Shown in pieces: positions 46,210 through 55,556 of a stretch of DNA of 64,000 nucleotides. Origin of the DNA: Opitutia bacterium. Its GTDB lineage: Bacteria > Verrucomicrobiota > Verrucomicrobiia > Opitutales > Opitutaceae. The notes under the pieces were generated by a model. That model saw nothing but the letters and a program-made list of their open reading frames with translations. It ran no database searches and was not told where the DNA came from. A program made the translations under genes and the position numbers. How positions within the stretch are numbered: the stretch's first letter is position 1; each line of letters begins with the position of its first letter. The stretch lies in contig JACRHS010000020.1 of NCBI GenBank assembly GCA_016217595.1, positions 186,001-250,000 of the forward strand, written 5' to 3'.

Positions 46210-48921
46210 TCAGAATTCCTTTTTCACGCGCAGCGTGACGAACCGGCCATGCCCCCAGGCGGCATAGGTGTTGATATCGAATCCATCCAGTTCGCGGCCA
46301 TTCGGCGGCGGCTGCGTGTCGAGCACGTTATCCACGCCAAGCGTGATCCTCGTGCGTGGCAGACCCGAATACGAGAGGGAGACATTGAGTTTGGTCACAG
46401 GATTCTCGCCCCAGCCAACGGTGGAGTACGCGGTATTATCGTTGCGATAGGGCCCCTTGAACTGAGCGCTGAGTCCGGCCCCGAAATCACGAAAGGACCA
46501 CTGTGCACGCCCTTCGCCGGTCCAGCGCGGCTGGTTGTGACGCCCCACGAAATTAAACATGCCCCGACCGACACCGCCATCGTACCCGTAGTACATAATG
46601 CGGGTGGCGTTGAGGGTGACATTGAGATCGCCAAAGCGCGCGCCGCGGCGCTTGTAAGCCAAACCGAAATCAAAGCCGCGATAAGCGTAGGCCGACACGT
46701 TGTCCGGCGACGCGTCGAGATAGAGAATCGGGCCGGGATTGCCCCGAGCCGAGTCGCGAATGACGCGGTTGGGGTAATAGTTGAAGAAGACCGATGGCGA
46801 TGTGTTGGTGACGATCGCGCGATCAATGGTAACTTCCATATAGTCGGCCGAGAAGCTCCAATACCGCGACTTCGGATCAAGCTGCAACACCACGCCGCCA
46901 TACCAAGTTTTGCCGCGTTCTGGCTGCAACGAGGGATTGCCGCCAGAAATGATACGCAACGCGGCCGGCGGATCCTGCGGCCGCAGTGGGTCGGCGTAAG
47001 TCGTGGTCGTATAGGTGATCAGACGCTGCGAATTGAGCAGACCGAGATCAGGGGCCTTGAACGAGCGGCTGAACGTGCCGCGCACTTTCAGCCAACGCAG
47101 CGGCTGCGCCACAAAGCCGAACTTCGGACTGCTCGAAGAACCAAAGTCGCTGAATTTCTCGTGCCGGCCGGCAAACTCCAACTCCAGCTGCCTCCGCACC
47201 AGCGGCACCGATAGATCGGCGAATGCCGATTCCACATGCCGAGAACCGAAGAAAGGAGTGCGCCCGCCCCAGCCGATGTATGAAACGGGATCTGGCCGCT
47301 GATCAATCTCCTCGCGCCGCCACTCGCCACCCAGCGCGAGATTGATCGGGCCCGCAGGCGCCTGGCCAAGCAACGCCGGCATCTCCCCCAGCCGCCCGGT
47401 GGCAGAAAAATCCGCGGTCCAAAGCGCCGTCCGCGCGTAGTTGGGCGAAACGAGAAACAGCCGGCTCGCCACCGCCGGATTTTCAGAGGGACCGAACGGA
47501 TTCAAAGCCGTCGCACGCGTGGTGCCGGCAAGCGCCGCCTGCAGATCGTCGGCTTTGACGAAATTGTGAAAATTCATCGTGACGCCATTGCGACTGAAGC
47601 CGTACGCCGATTCCCACGACCAATCGCGGCCGAGCTTCCCATTCACGCCGCCCAATGCGCTCAACGCCTCCGAGTGCACATCCATCATGCGAGTCGGTCC
47701 GAAATTCGTGCGGTAATTGAAATTGTTGAGATCGGAGCCGAAGGGGTTGTAAGGATTGGCGCGCGGCACGATGAGATAGGTGTTGGCGCTGGTGAGCACG
47801 CTGCCGCTGTTGGCCACTGACGGCGAGAAATAGCTCAAGGTGCGGTTATCGGTGGCGAGCAGCTGGCCAAACACGCCGAGGCGCTCGCCGAAATCGTGCC
47901 GCGCCCGCACGAAGAGGTTGCGGTAATCGAGCTCCGGTGTCACGGAAACCACCGAAGCGAAATCGTAGCGATTCTCGCTTGGTGTTGCCGTCGCCGACGC
48001 ATAACGCGTGAACGAGGCCGCGGTCGGAATGGCCACGGGCCGGCCGCCGGTCACGACATAATAGCCCGCGCCGCCGGCAAGACCGGCCAACGACGCCTGC
48101 GCGGCCGTCAGGGTGACGTTGGCCGGAAAGTTCGCCGTGCTGTTTTGATTGAGCCCCTTGAGCGCGCCGAGGCCGCTGTAGTCGGTCGTCCGCGACCGGT
48201 CGTAATCCTGCAGCAGGCTGGCGTTGTCCTTAAACCAAGAGGCGACCGCGAGCACCGAGGTGCGTGGCGAAGCTTGTGCGCCCACTGAGACTGTCGCACC
48301 GCGCGAAAAGGTGTCGTGCCCGAGTGTGTTGCCCGCCATGACGCTCAAGCTCCGCCCCTGGAAGGAGCGCTTGAGCTTCACGTTCATCACGCCGGTGATG
48401 GCGTCCGAGCCATAAATGGCCGAGCCGCCGTCCTTGAGAAACTCGACCTTCTCCACTGCCTCGCGGGGGATGCAGTTGAGGTCGAACGCCGAGCGATTGA
48501 AGCTATCGGCCACCGCGTAGGACGCGACCCGCCGGCCATCGATCAGCGCCAAATAACGCCAGGTGCCCAATCCGCGCGGATTGAGCGTGGTCAGGCCGGG
48601 CGTGACGCTATTGACGTGCAACAGCGAAGCCATGCCGGCCGAGTTGAACGCGAGGCTCTGCGCGAAATCGCTGAACGTCGTGCCGCCATTCGCCTCGATG
48701 TCGGCCTCCGTGTAGACCACGAGTGGCTGCGGGCCGTCAACCTCACCCCGCTTGATGCGCGAGCCGGTGACCTCCACCGTGTCGAGCTGCACCACCGCAG
48801 GGTCGGCGGACTTGTCCGCCGCTGCAAATGCAGCGCCAGAGGGTAACACGAGGGCAAGCAGTCCGAGGACGGCGAAGCCGGACACAGTGCGCAAAAGACC
48901 GCGCGAGCGTTGACAATTCAT
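46210..48921 (-). CDS. TonB-dependent outer-membrane receptor 1
   Basis: Met 48921 (MNCQRSRGLLRTVSGFAVLGLLALVLPSGAAFA) gives 903 residues with a signal peptide. VQLDTVEVTGSRIKRG acts as a TonB-box-like start; the plug follows (FSDFAQSLAFNSAG, LNPRGLGTWRYLALIDGRRVA, VEKVEFLKDGGSAIYGSDAITGVMNV). The beta-barrel ends with GHGRFVTLRVKKEF, terminal Phe. No carboxypeptidase-like N-terminal extension is present. No SusD, sigma-factor or ligand-enzyme gene is adjacent, so the substrate (siderophore, saccharide or peptide) cannot be inferred. Confidence 0.95.
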   Translation of the reverse strand: MNCQRSRGLLRTVSGFAVLGLLALVLPSGAAFAAADKSADPAVVQLDTVEVTGSRIKRGEVDGPQPLVVYTEADIEANGGTTFSDFAQSLAFNSAGMASLLHVNSVTPGLTTLNPRGLGTWRYLALIDGRRVASYAVADSFNRSAFDLNCIPREAVEKVEFLKDGGSAIYGSDAITGVMNVKLKRSFQGRSLSVMAGNTLGHDTFSRGATVSVGAQASPRTSVLAVASWFKDNASLLQDYDRSRTTDYSGLGALKGLNQNSTANFPANVTLTAAQASLAGLAGGAGYYVVTGGRPVAIPTAASFTRYASATATPSENRYDFASVVSVTPELDYRNLFVRARHDFGERLGVFGQLLATDNRTLSYFSPSVANSGSVLTSANTYLIVPRANPYNPFGSDLNNFNYRTNFGPTRMMDVHSEALSALGGVNGKLGRDWSWESAYGFSRNGVTMNFHNFVKADDLQAALAGTTRATALNPFGPSENPAVASRLFLVSPNYARTALWTADFSATGRLGEMPALLGQAPAGPINLALGGEWRREEIDQRPDPVSYIGWGGRTPFFGSRHVESAFADLSVPLVRRQLELEFAGRHEKFSDFGSSSSPKFGFVAQPLRWLKVRGTFSRSFKAPDLGLLNSQRLITYTTTTYADPLRPQDPPAALRIISGGNPSLQPERGKTWYGGVVLQLDPKSRYWSFSADYMEVTIDRAIVTNTSPSVFFNYYPNRVIRDSARGNPGPILYLDASPDNVSAYAYRGFDFGLAYKRRGARFGDLNVTLNATRIMYYGYDGGVGRGMFNFVGRHNQPRWTGEGRAQWSFRDFGAGLSAQFKGPYRNDNTAYSTVGWGENPVTKLNVSLSYSGLPRTRITLGVDNVLDTQPPPNGRELDGFDINTYAAWGHGRFVTLRVKKEF

Positions 48922-49082
48922 GGTGGGAACAAGGGAAAACTGACTGGTAGCAAAGCGTGACTGAGCCATGCGGCAGCAAAACCGCAGCGGGAGAAAACGG
49001 TGCCATGCCACCTAGTTCAAGACTACAGAAAAGAATATCGGACAATTACGTAGGCCATCTTCCGCGCCATCGCGCCGAAGCC

Positions 49083-49110
49083 GCGGCCCCGTGTCAGCAA
49101 CCGGGGCCGC
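49083..49110. terminator. Strong GC hairpin after TonB receptor 2
   Basis: Perfect 9-bp stem GCGGCCCCG/CGGGGCCGC with a 10-base loop, followed by a smaller TTGCGC/GCGCAA hairpin at 49115-49130. Together they form a double hairpin just beyond the stop of receptor 2 on the minus strand. No T tract. Confidence 0.6.
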
Positions 49111-49157
49111 ACTCTTGCGCTCCGGCGCAAGCGCGGCGGCGACCATTCAGGCGCGCA

Positions 49158-52013
49158 CTAGAATTTCTTCGTGAGCTGCGTGTAGACGAAGCGGCCGCGG
49201 TTGCTGTGCGTGGTCACATCGTAACCATCGTTGAAGGCGCCGGCGGAAAACGGCGCATCCACATCGGTGACGTTGTTGGCACCGACGCGCACGGTGAGTC
49301 CGCGCAACGCCCGCCGCCAGCCGGCGCCGTCGCGAAACTCGTAGCTGACATCGACGCCGAGCGTGGCGTAGGGCTCGATCCAGCGGATCACGTTGCCCTG
49401 CGTGTACGCGGGATTGTCGCGCAGCTTGCCGACATAGGTCCCGCATAATTGCACGCGCCACGCGCCCTGCTCCCACGCCTGGACGAGATAGCCTTTGTGG
49501 CGCGGAATGCTGCCGGGCGAAATGGCGTTCTGCGAGGTGTCGATGTACAACCCGAGGAAACGCTGCGACGGCATGCCGGGCACCGGCGTCAGATCCCACC
49601 GCAGCGCCGTGTTCCAATCGAGCCGCGTGCTCAGCCGGCCGCAGGCCCGCCACGGCCACGCGTACGTCACGCCGACATCGACGCCGGTGGTGAGGCGCGA
49701 TGAGATGTTGAAATTGGTCGACGCGATGGTCTGCACCGAGCCGGTCGCCGGCGCGCGCGTGATGATGCTGGCGAACGGCGCCGCGGGATTGAGCGTGGCC
49801 GGATTGCCGCGCACGAAGCCGGGCCCCTGGCCGGCGGCGTTGAGATTGAGAATGTATTGAGCGCCCTCGCCGACGAGTCCGCTGATCTCGCCGAAATAAT
49901 AATCGACGGCGACACTCAAGCCACTGACCGCCGCGGGCGAATAGACGCAGCCCACCGAGTACGTCTTGGATTTCTCCGGCGAGAGGTTCGGATTCCCCCG
50001 CGTGGTGATCTGCGTCTGGTTGGGAATCGGAAAGCCGAGCGGATCGATCAAACTGGGATTCGAGGTGCCGACCGCGGCAAAGAGCGACCCCAGCGACGGC
50101 AGCCGGAAGCCCGTGCTCCACGTGCCGCGCACCAGCAAATTCGCCGTGGGCTGCCAGTGCAGGCCAAGCTTCGGGTTGTGGGCGGTGAACGTCTGCCCGA
50201 TATCGGCGCCGGACGCGCCGTTTTGATAACCCTCCGCCCGCTGCCGGTCGTAGCGGCATTCGAGTTTCAACTTGAGCGAGTGCATGTGTTGCACGCGCAT
50301 CGCCGGACTAAAGAGCGGCACTTCCAGCTCGGAAAAAACGCCGCCGCCAAAACCGCGCGAGATGTCGGGGTTGGAGCCGTTGAGCCCGAGCAGATCGCCC
50401 GAAAAGAAAATCGGCTCGGGTGTGCTCGATGAATCGGTGCGGTAGTAATCGACGCCCGCGCCCAGCCGGACCTCGCCCGCCGGCAGCGCGCACAGCGATC
50501 CGTTCACGTTGAAATCGCCGCCGCGATTCGTGCCGCGCACGTGGGTGTTGCCCTTCGCCGCCGAGTCAAACAGCGCCGCCGGATTGTCGAACGCGATGCC
50601 GGTGGGACCGACGCCCTTGGCGGTGTCGAGCGCCCAGGGGTTGTAACTGCCGTCGAGAATGTGCGCCACGAGCTTCGTCCGGCCGGGCGCGCCTTGCTGC
50701 AACTGGTCGCGGTAGAAATCGCCGTACGTGAAATCGAGATTCCAGGACCAGTCTCCGCCGAGCTTGCCATGCAGACCGGTGACAATGTCCCAGCAATGCC
50801 GCGTGTAGACCTGCTGCCGCGGTCCGAGCGCGATGGTGCGAAACGGCACGGTGCCGACGATGACACTGCCCGGTGACGACGCGTTGTCGGTCGCGCTGCC
50901 GAGGAAGAGTCCGGTGGGAATCTGCGGGCTGAGCCGTTCGGCGTTGCGCAACGCCGTGCCGGCCGTCCCGGTGGTGGGCATGGGCGACGGTGCGAGCCCG
51001 CTGTAAAAACGATCATTCGAGTAAATCAGCCGCGCGTGCGCCTCCACCCGGTCGCCCCACAGCCGCTGGTTGATTCGTCCGTAAAAGCTGTGGCGCTCAT
51101 CCGCCGGGATCGACGGCGTGTACTGACGGAAATTCAACATCTGATCCGAAGTCGCCACCGACGGATTAAACGCCACGAAATCGGCCGCGCTCCGGCCGAC
51201 GGTCTTGCCCGGCGCCAACACGAGATCCTGCACTGGCGCCGTTGCACTGCCGACCCGCGCCGTCGCGCGGCCGGAAAACGTGGGACTGCCGCCGTTGACG
51301 CCGCCGCGGAACCGCTGGTCGGCATCGGCCGATGGCGCGCGGTCGGAGGAATAAAGGGCGTTGCGCCGGTAATACTCGGTGGCGAAGACGAGATTCGTTT
51401 TCCCGAACGTCTGGCCGGCGAGCAGTCCGTATCGCTGCACCCCGGCGTCGTTCTTCGTGGTGTTGCCGTAGTACGCGTCGGTGCGCACGCCCTCGAAACG
51501 CGACACCATGATCGTGTTGAAAACGCCCGAGAGCGCATCCGAGCCATACACCGAGCCGGCACCGTCTTTCACGATTTCGATGCGATCGATCGCGATGGCG
51601 GGGATCACATTGAAATTATCGAAGGCCGCGGTGCGCATCCCGTCGAACAACGTGAGCGAACCGCCCAGCCCGCGCAGGTTGACGCCCGCGGCGCCGGTGC
51701 CGCCGTTGGTGCGCTGTTCGGTGGCGATGGTGCCAGTGAGATCGGGCAACAGCCGCACCGCCTCAATCGGCGTGGGCGCGCCCATGCGCATCATTTCCGA
51801 GTAGGAGAACACCGTGACGGGCGAAAACGATTCGCCGGCGGCCGTGGGCAAAACCGAGCCGGTGACGACGAATTTCTCCAGTTTGACGACATCCTCTTTC
51901 CTGGTGGGCGCAGCGGTCTGGGCTGCGCTGATTGCCGCAGCGCCGAGGGCGAAGCAGACACATGAAATTAAACGCAGCCGTAGCTGCGTCCGTTTTGCAC
52001 AGCGGGGAGTCAT
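49158..52013 (-). CDS. TonB-dependent outer-membrane receptor 2
   Basis: Encodes 951 residues from Met 52013 (MTPRCAKRTQLRLRLISCVCFALGAAAISAAQ), with a signal peptide. The mature start VVKLEKFVVTGSVLP is a TonB-box-like segment typical of Opitutaceae receptors. The plug has IEAVRLLPDLTGTI, VNLRGLGGSLTLFDGMRTA and IDRIEIVKDGAGSVYGSDALSGVFNT. The barrel ends RGRFVYTQLTKKF. It is upstream of receptor 1 on the same strand with a 236-bp gap and hairpins between, and is divergent from receptor 3. Confidence 0.95.
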   Translation of the reverse strand: MTPRCAKRTQLRLRLISCVCFALGAAAISAAQTAAPTRKEDVVKLEKFVVTGSVLPTAAGESFSPVTVFSYSEMMRMGAPTPIEAVRLLPDLTGTIATEQRTNGGTGAAGVNLRGLGGSLTLFDGMRTAAFDNFNVIPAIAIDRIEIVKDGAGSVYGSDALSGVFNTIMVSRFEGVRTDAYYGNTTKNDAGVQRYGLLAGQTFGKTNLVFATEYYRRNALYSSDRAPSADADQRFRGGVNGGSPTFSGRATARVGSATAPVQDLVLAPGKTVGRSAADFVAFNPSVATSDQMLNFRQYTPSIPADERHSFYGRINQRLWGDRVEAHARLIYSNDRFYSGLAPSPMPTTGTAGTALRNAERLSPQIPTGLFLGSATDNASSPGSVIVGTVPFRTIALGPRQQVYTRHCWDIVTGLHGKLGGDWSWNLDFTYGDFYRDQLQQGAPGRTKLVAHILDGSYNPWALDTAKGVGPTGIAFDNPAALFDSAAKGNTHVRGTNRGGDFNVNGSLCALPAGEVRLGAGVDYYRTDSSSTPEPIFFSGDLLGLNGSNPDISRGFGGGVFSELEVPLFSPAMRVQHMHSLKLKLECRYDRQRAEGYQNGASGADIGQTFTAHNPKLGLHWQPTANLLVRGTWSTGFRLPSLGSLFAAVGTSNPSLIDPLGFPIPNQTQITTRGNPNLSPEKSKTYSVGCVYSPAAVSGLSVAVDYYFGEISGLVGEGAQYILNLNAAGQGPGFVRGNPATLNPAAPFASIITRAPATGSVQTIASTNFNISSRLTTGVDVGVTYAWPWRACGRLSTRLDWNTALRWDLTPVPGMPSQRFLGLYIDTSQNAISPGSIPRHKGYLVQAWEQGAWRVQLCGTYVGKLRDNPAYTQGNVIRWIEPYATLGVDVSYEFRDGAGWRRALRGLTVRVGANNVTDVDAPFSAGAFNDGYDVTTHSNRGRFVYTQLTKKF

Positions 52014-52298
52014 AGCGTTCTAGTAGTCGAGTTGGGAGATGCCGAGGCATGGCCCGGCAGTTGTTAATAACTAAGTGGCGACTAGAAAACAATTTCCGAC
52101 CACGTGGCAAACACTACCGCAGGGCAAAACCCTGTTATAGCGGGTATGCCTGGCGGTATTAGACGAAAGAAGCAGCCCATTAAAATTCTGCCTATATAGT
52201 GTTGCCGCACGCGCGCTTCCCCCTACGTTACGCGAGCAAGCCGATGGCGATTTAGTCGCATCAGCTTGTTACCACACACAAAAAACTACACTCGCACT
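52014..52298. other. Divergent intergenic region between TonB receptors 2 and 3
   Basis: About 285 bp, AT-richer than its neighbours. It includes a TATATAGT box at 52193-52200 and TTGTTAATAACTAA near 52058-52071. No operator of known type can be named. Both receptor genes probably start here. Confidence 0.45.
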
Positions 52299-55200
52299 AT
52301 GAACATCTCGCGATTGAGCAAGATCGCTGCTGTGCTATGCCTTTGCGCATCCACGGCAGCTTTGTCCACCAGCTACGCCCAAAACACCGCCGCAGCCGCC
52401 AAGGATGATGAGACCGTCCGCCTCGAAAAGTTCGAGGTCACTGGCAGTTATCTACCCCTCTCGGGCACCGTGCAGGCCAGCCCGGTTGTCACCGTGCAAC
52501 GTCAGGAAATCGGCCTCTCCGGCGCCACCGACCCCCTCCGGTTGCTCAAGCAACTGACGCCTTTCTTCTCGGGCAACGGCAACGTCGGCACCGAAGTCAA
52601 CAACGGCGGCGCGGGCGAAGCCAACGTTGCCCTCCGCAACCTCCGCACACTCGTCCTCCTCAACGGCAAACGCGTGGTCACCTCCGCCATCAGCAACACC
52701 AACGGCGGCAGCCCCTCGGTGGACTTGAACACCATCCCGACCGGCATGATCGAGCGCATCGAGATCGTGAAAGACGGCGCCTCCACCCTCTACGGCTCCG
52801 ACGCCATCGGCGGCGTGGTCAACGTCATCCTCCGGAAAAACTACAACGGCTTCGAGCTCGGCACCCGTTATGGTTCGACTGGAAGCGGCGACTACGTCAC
52901 CCGCGAAACCTACGTGATCGGCGGCGTGACCACCAAGAGCGGTTCGCTGACCGTCGGCGCGCAGCACTTTGAGAACACCACGCTGCGCACCACCGACCGC
53001 GCGCTCACCACCATGACCCCCGCGAAGTTTGCCGCCCTTGGCACCGCCCCTGGCGGCATTCCCGCCAGCATGAGCGGCACCTTCGCCGGCCGCGTCAGCA
53101 ACCATATCCTGGCGGGATCCCCCCTCGCCGCCGGAGCCACTGGCTTCAGGGCCAATATCACGTCCCCCGGCATGAAGAGCAGCCCCACCGCCGCGCCCCA
53201 GACGCTGGCCCAGCTCGAAGCGGCCGGCGTGTACATCCCCATCAGCAGCACGCCGCTTTATCGCGAGGTCGGCAGTGTCAACATTCTTAATACCACACTC
53301 TATGGCAATCCGCTGATCGTCCCGACCAAGCGCAATCAGTTTGTCGCCTCCGGCGAACGCGAACTCGCGGGCAAAAGCCTCGAAGTCTTCGGCGATTTCC
53401 TCTTCACCCAGACGACCACCGGCGGTTCCGGCCTCGCTCCCTCCCCGGTCACACTCGGCTCCGCCAACACGCTCACCATTCCGGCCAACAATCCGTACAA
53501 TCTGTTCGGCGTCACCCTCGGCATCGGCGCTCCCAGCGGCGCACCCTCGATCCGCAATCGCCTGGAGGAACTGGGCAATCGCAGCAGTGTGAACGAAGCC
53601 AATACCTTCCGCGTGGTCACTGGTTTCCGCGGCGACATCACCGAAAACCTGAAGTGGGAACTCACCTATCTCTATTCCCGCAACAGCGCGACCCAGCGCG
53701 TACTCGGCGGCGCCAACGGCGCCAACATGAACCAGCTCATGATCCCGCTGATTCAGAATGGCAATTACGTGATAAGCAATGGCCGCCCCTTGTCGGTCCT
53801 GACGGACAGCTCGGGCAACAACCTTCCCGTCTACAATTATTTCGCGCTGCCCGGCTTCAACGATCCGGCGACCCTCAATGCCATCCGCACCACCCTGTTC
53901 AAGAATGCCGTGACCTCTCTGCGCGGCGTCGACCTCTTGGTGCGCGGCAAAGTGTTTGAAGTCCCGGCGGGCGATGTCGCCATCGCCTTCGGCGGCGAAA
54001 ACCGCAAGGAAGACCTCGTGTCTTCCGTCGATGCCCTTTACGCCAACGGGCTCGCCCTCGGATATAATCCCGCTGACACCTTCGCGGGCGGCAGTCGCAG
54101 CAACAAAGCCGTCTTCGGCGAGACCACCATCCCGCTCATTTCCCCGAAGCAGAATTTGCCCGGCTTCTACCAACTGGATCTCACCAGCGCGATCCGCTAC
54201 GAGAAGATCCAACCCGGCGGTCACTCCACCACCCCGCGCCTTGGTCTGCGCTGGATGCCGTTTGACGCGACCTTCACCGTCCGCTCGACCTGGTCGGAAG
54301 GCTTCATTGCCCCTGATATCTTTGACCTCTTCGGACCCGCACAAGGCAATGCTCCGAGCTACACCATCCTCGAAGGCAATGGCAGCACATCCGCAGGTGG
54401 CGCCACCGGCCGCATGGTGACCGGTCAATACGGCAGTGCCAGCGAACTGAGCAACCCGAACCTCAAGCCGCAAACCTCCAAGGCGTTCACCGTCGGCTTT
54501 GTCTACTCGCCGAAGCAGATCAAAGGGCTCAGCTTCACCGCCGATTATTACCATATCTCGCAGGATAAAGTCGGCGACATCGATTACTCCTCGGTCTACG
54601 CCGATTTGAATGCCAAAGGCGCTGGCTCCGCTTACGCCGCCGGCTTCTCCTTCATCGACAACACCCGCCTCGTCACCAACGCGCCCAACCAAGTTACCTC
54701 GACCAACGTCGGCACGCTCGCCATCGCCACCAACCCCAGCGGCGACCAGATGACCGAAGGTCTCGATCTGGCGGTCGACTACACGTGGAACGCGAACAAT
54801 CTCGGCCGCTTCAACATCGGCGCCAATGCCAACGTGCTGTTCAATTACAAATTCCGCGGCACACCGCGCGATAAGTACAACCAGTACGCACGCAACTTCA
54901 CCGACTCGACCAACGGCCTCGGCGGTCAGAACGGCACCCTCGCCAGCTACGTCCTCAAGCCCTACATCAATCACTCGATCGCCGGCCTGGCCACGTCGCT
55001 GTACTTCACGCACATTCCGAAGGTCAACAATCCCGGCATGCTCTTCGGCGGCCAAAGCCCGACCAACACCCAGCGGCTCGATGGCAAGGCTTACACCATG
55101 CCGAGCTACACCACCGTTGATCTCGCCCTGAGCTATCAGGTGCCGAACTTCGGCCGCAGCTGGCTGAAGGGCTTTGTGATCACCGCTGGCGTCAACAATC

Positions 55201-55325
55201 TGTTTGGCAAGGACGCTCCGTACGTCCCCGGCGGTGGCAATAACTCCAGCGAAAGCAACACGGACAAGAGCACCTACGACATCATCGGGCGCTTCATGTT
55301 CATGGAGCTGAAGAAAGCCTTCTAA
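52299..55325 (+). CDS. TonB-dependent outer-membrane receptor 3
   Basis: ATG 52299 (MNISRLSKIAAVLCLCASTAALSTSYAQ) gives 1008 residues with a signal peptide. The mature start is VRLEKFEVTGSYLPLSG. The plug reads LRLLKQLTPFFSGNGNVGTEVNNGG, VALRNLRTLVLLNGKRVVTSA and IERIEIVKDGASTLYGSDAIGGVVNV. The C-terminus is GRFMFMELKKAF. A strong terminator follows. Of the three receptors this one has the best-defined single-gene unit. Substrate unknown. Confidence 0.96.
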   Translation: MNISRLSKIAAVLCLCASTAALSTSYAQNTAAAAKDDETVRLEKFEVTGSYLPLSGTVQASPVVTVQRQEIGLSGATDPLRLLKQLTPFFSGNGNVGTEVNNGGAGEANVALRNLRTLVLLNGKRVVTSAISNTNGGSPSVDLNTIPTGMIERIEIVKDGASTLYGSDAIGGVVNVILRKNYNGFELGTRYGSTGSGDYVTRETYVIGGVTTKSGSLTVGAQHFENTTLRTTDRALTTMTPAKFAALGTAPGGIPASMSGTFAGRVSNHILAGSPLAAGATGFRANITSPGMKSSPTAAPQTLAQLEAAGVYIPISSTPLYREVGSVNILNTTLYGNPLIVPTKRNQFVASGERELAGKSLEVFGDFLFTQTTTGGSGLAPSPVTLGSANTLTIPANNPYNLFGVTLGIGAPSGAPSIRNRLEELGNRSSVNEANTFRVVTGFRGDITENLKWELTYLYSRNSATQRVLGGANGANMNQLMIPLIQNGNYVISNGRPLSVLTDSSGNNLPVYNYFALPGFNDPATLNAIRTTLFKNAVTSLRGVDLLVRGKVFEVPAGDVAIAFGGENRKEDLVSSVDALYANGLALGYNPADTFAGGSRSNKAVFGETTIPLISPKQNLPGFYQLDLTSAIRYEKIQPGGHSTTPRLGLRWMPFDATFTVRSTWSEGFIAPDIFDLFGPAQGNAPSYTILEGNGSTSAGGATGRMVTGQYGSASELSNPNLKPQTSKAFTVGFVYSPKQIKGLSFTADYYHISQDKVGDIDYSSVYADLNAKGAGSAYAAGFSFIDNTRLVTNAPNQVTSTNVGTLAIATNPSGDQMTEGLDLAVDYTWNANNLGRFNIGANANVLFNYKFRGTPRDKYNQYARNFTDSTNGLGGQNGTLASYVLKPYINHSIAGLATSLYFTHIPKVNNPGMLFGGQSPTNTQRLDGKAYTMPSYTTVDLALSYQVPNFGRSWLKGFVITAGVNNLFGKDAPYVPGGGNNSSESNTDKSTYDIIGRFMFMELKKAF

Positions 55326-55361
55326 ATCCCGCTGGCACGCACCGCGCGTCGCCTCTTTTCG

Positions 55362-55392
55362 GCGGCAGCCCTCCGGGGCTGCCGCTTTTTTT
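55362..55392 (+). terminator. Intrinsic terminator of TonB receptor 3
   Basis: Perfect 10-bp stem GCGGCAGCCC/GGGCTGCCGC, TCCG loop, seven T. Confidence 0.95.
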
Positions 55393-55556
55393 ATACCCGC
55401 TTGTTTTTCCGCATAAAAATCGCTGGTTCCGAAATTTTACCCTATTGGTGCATTTCTGCATTGCCAACCCTGAGATTTGCAGAGGTTACATGGACGGTTT
55501 GTCGTTTGATCGGCTGTTCCGCTCAGGCGCTACCGCACTCCCTTCCTTTCCACACC

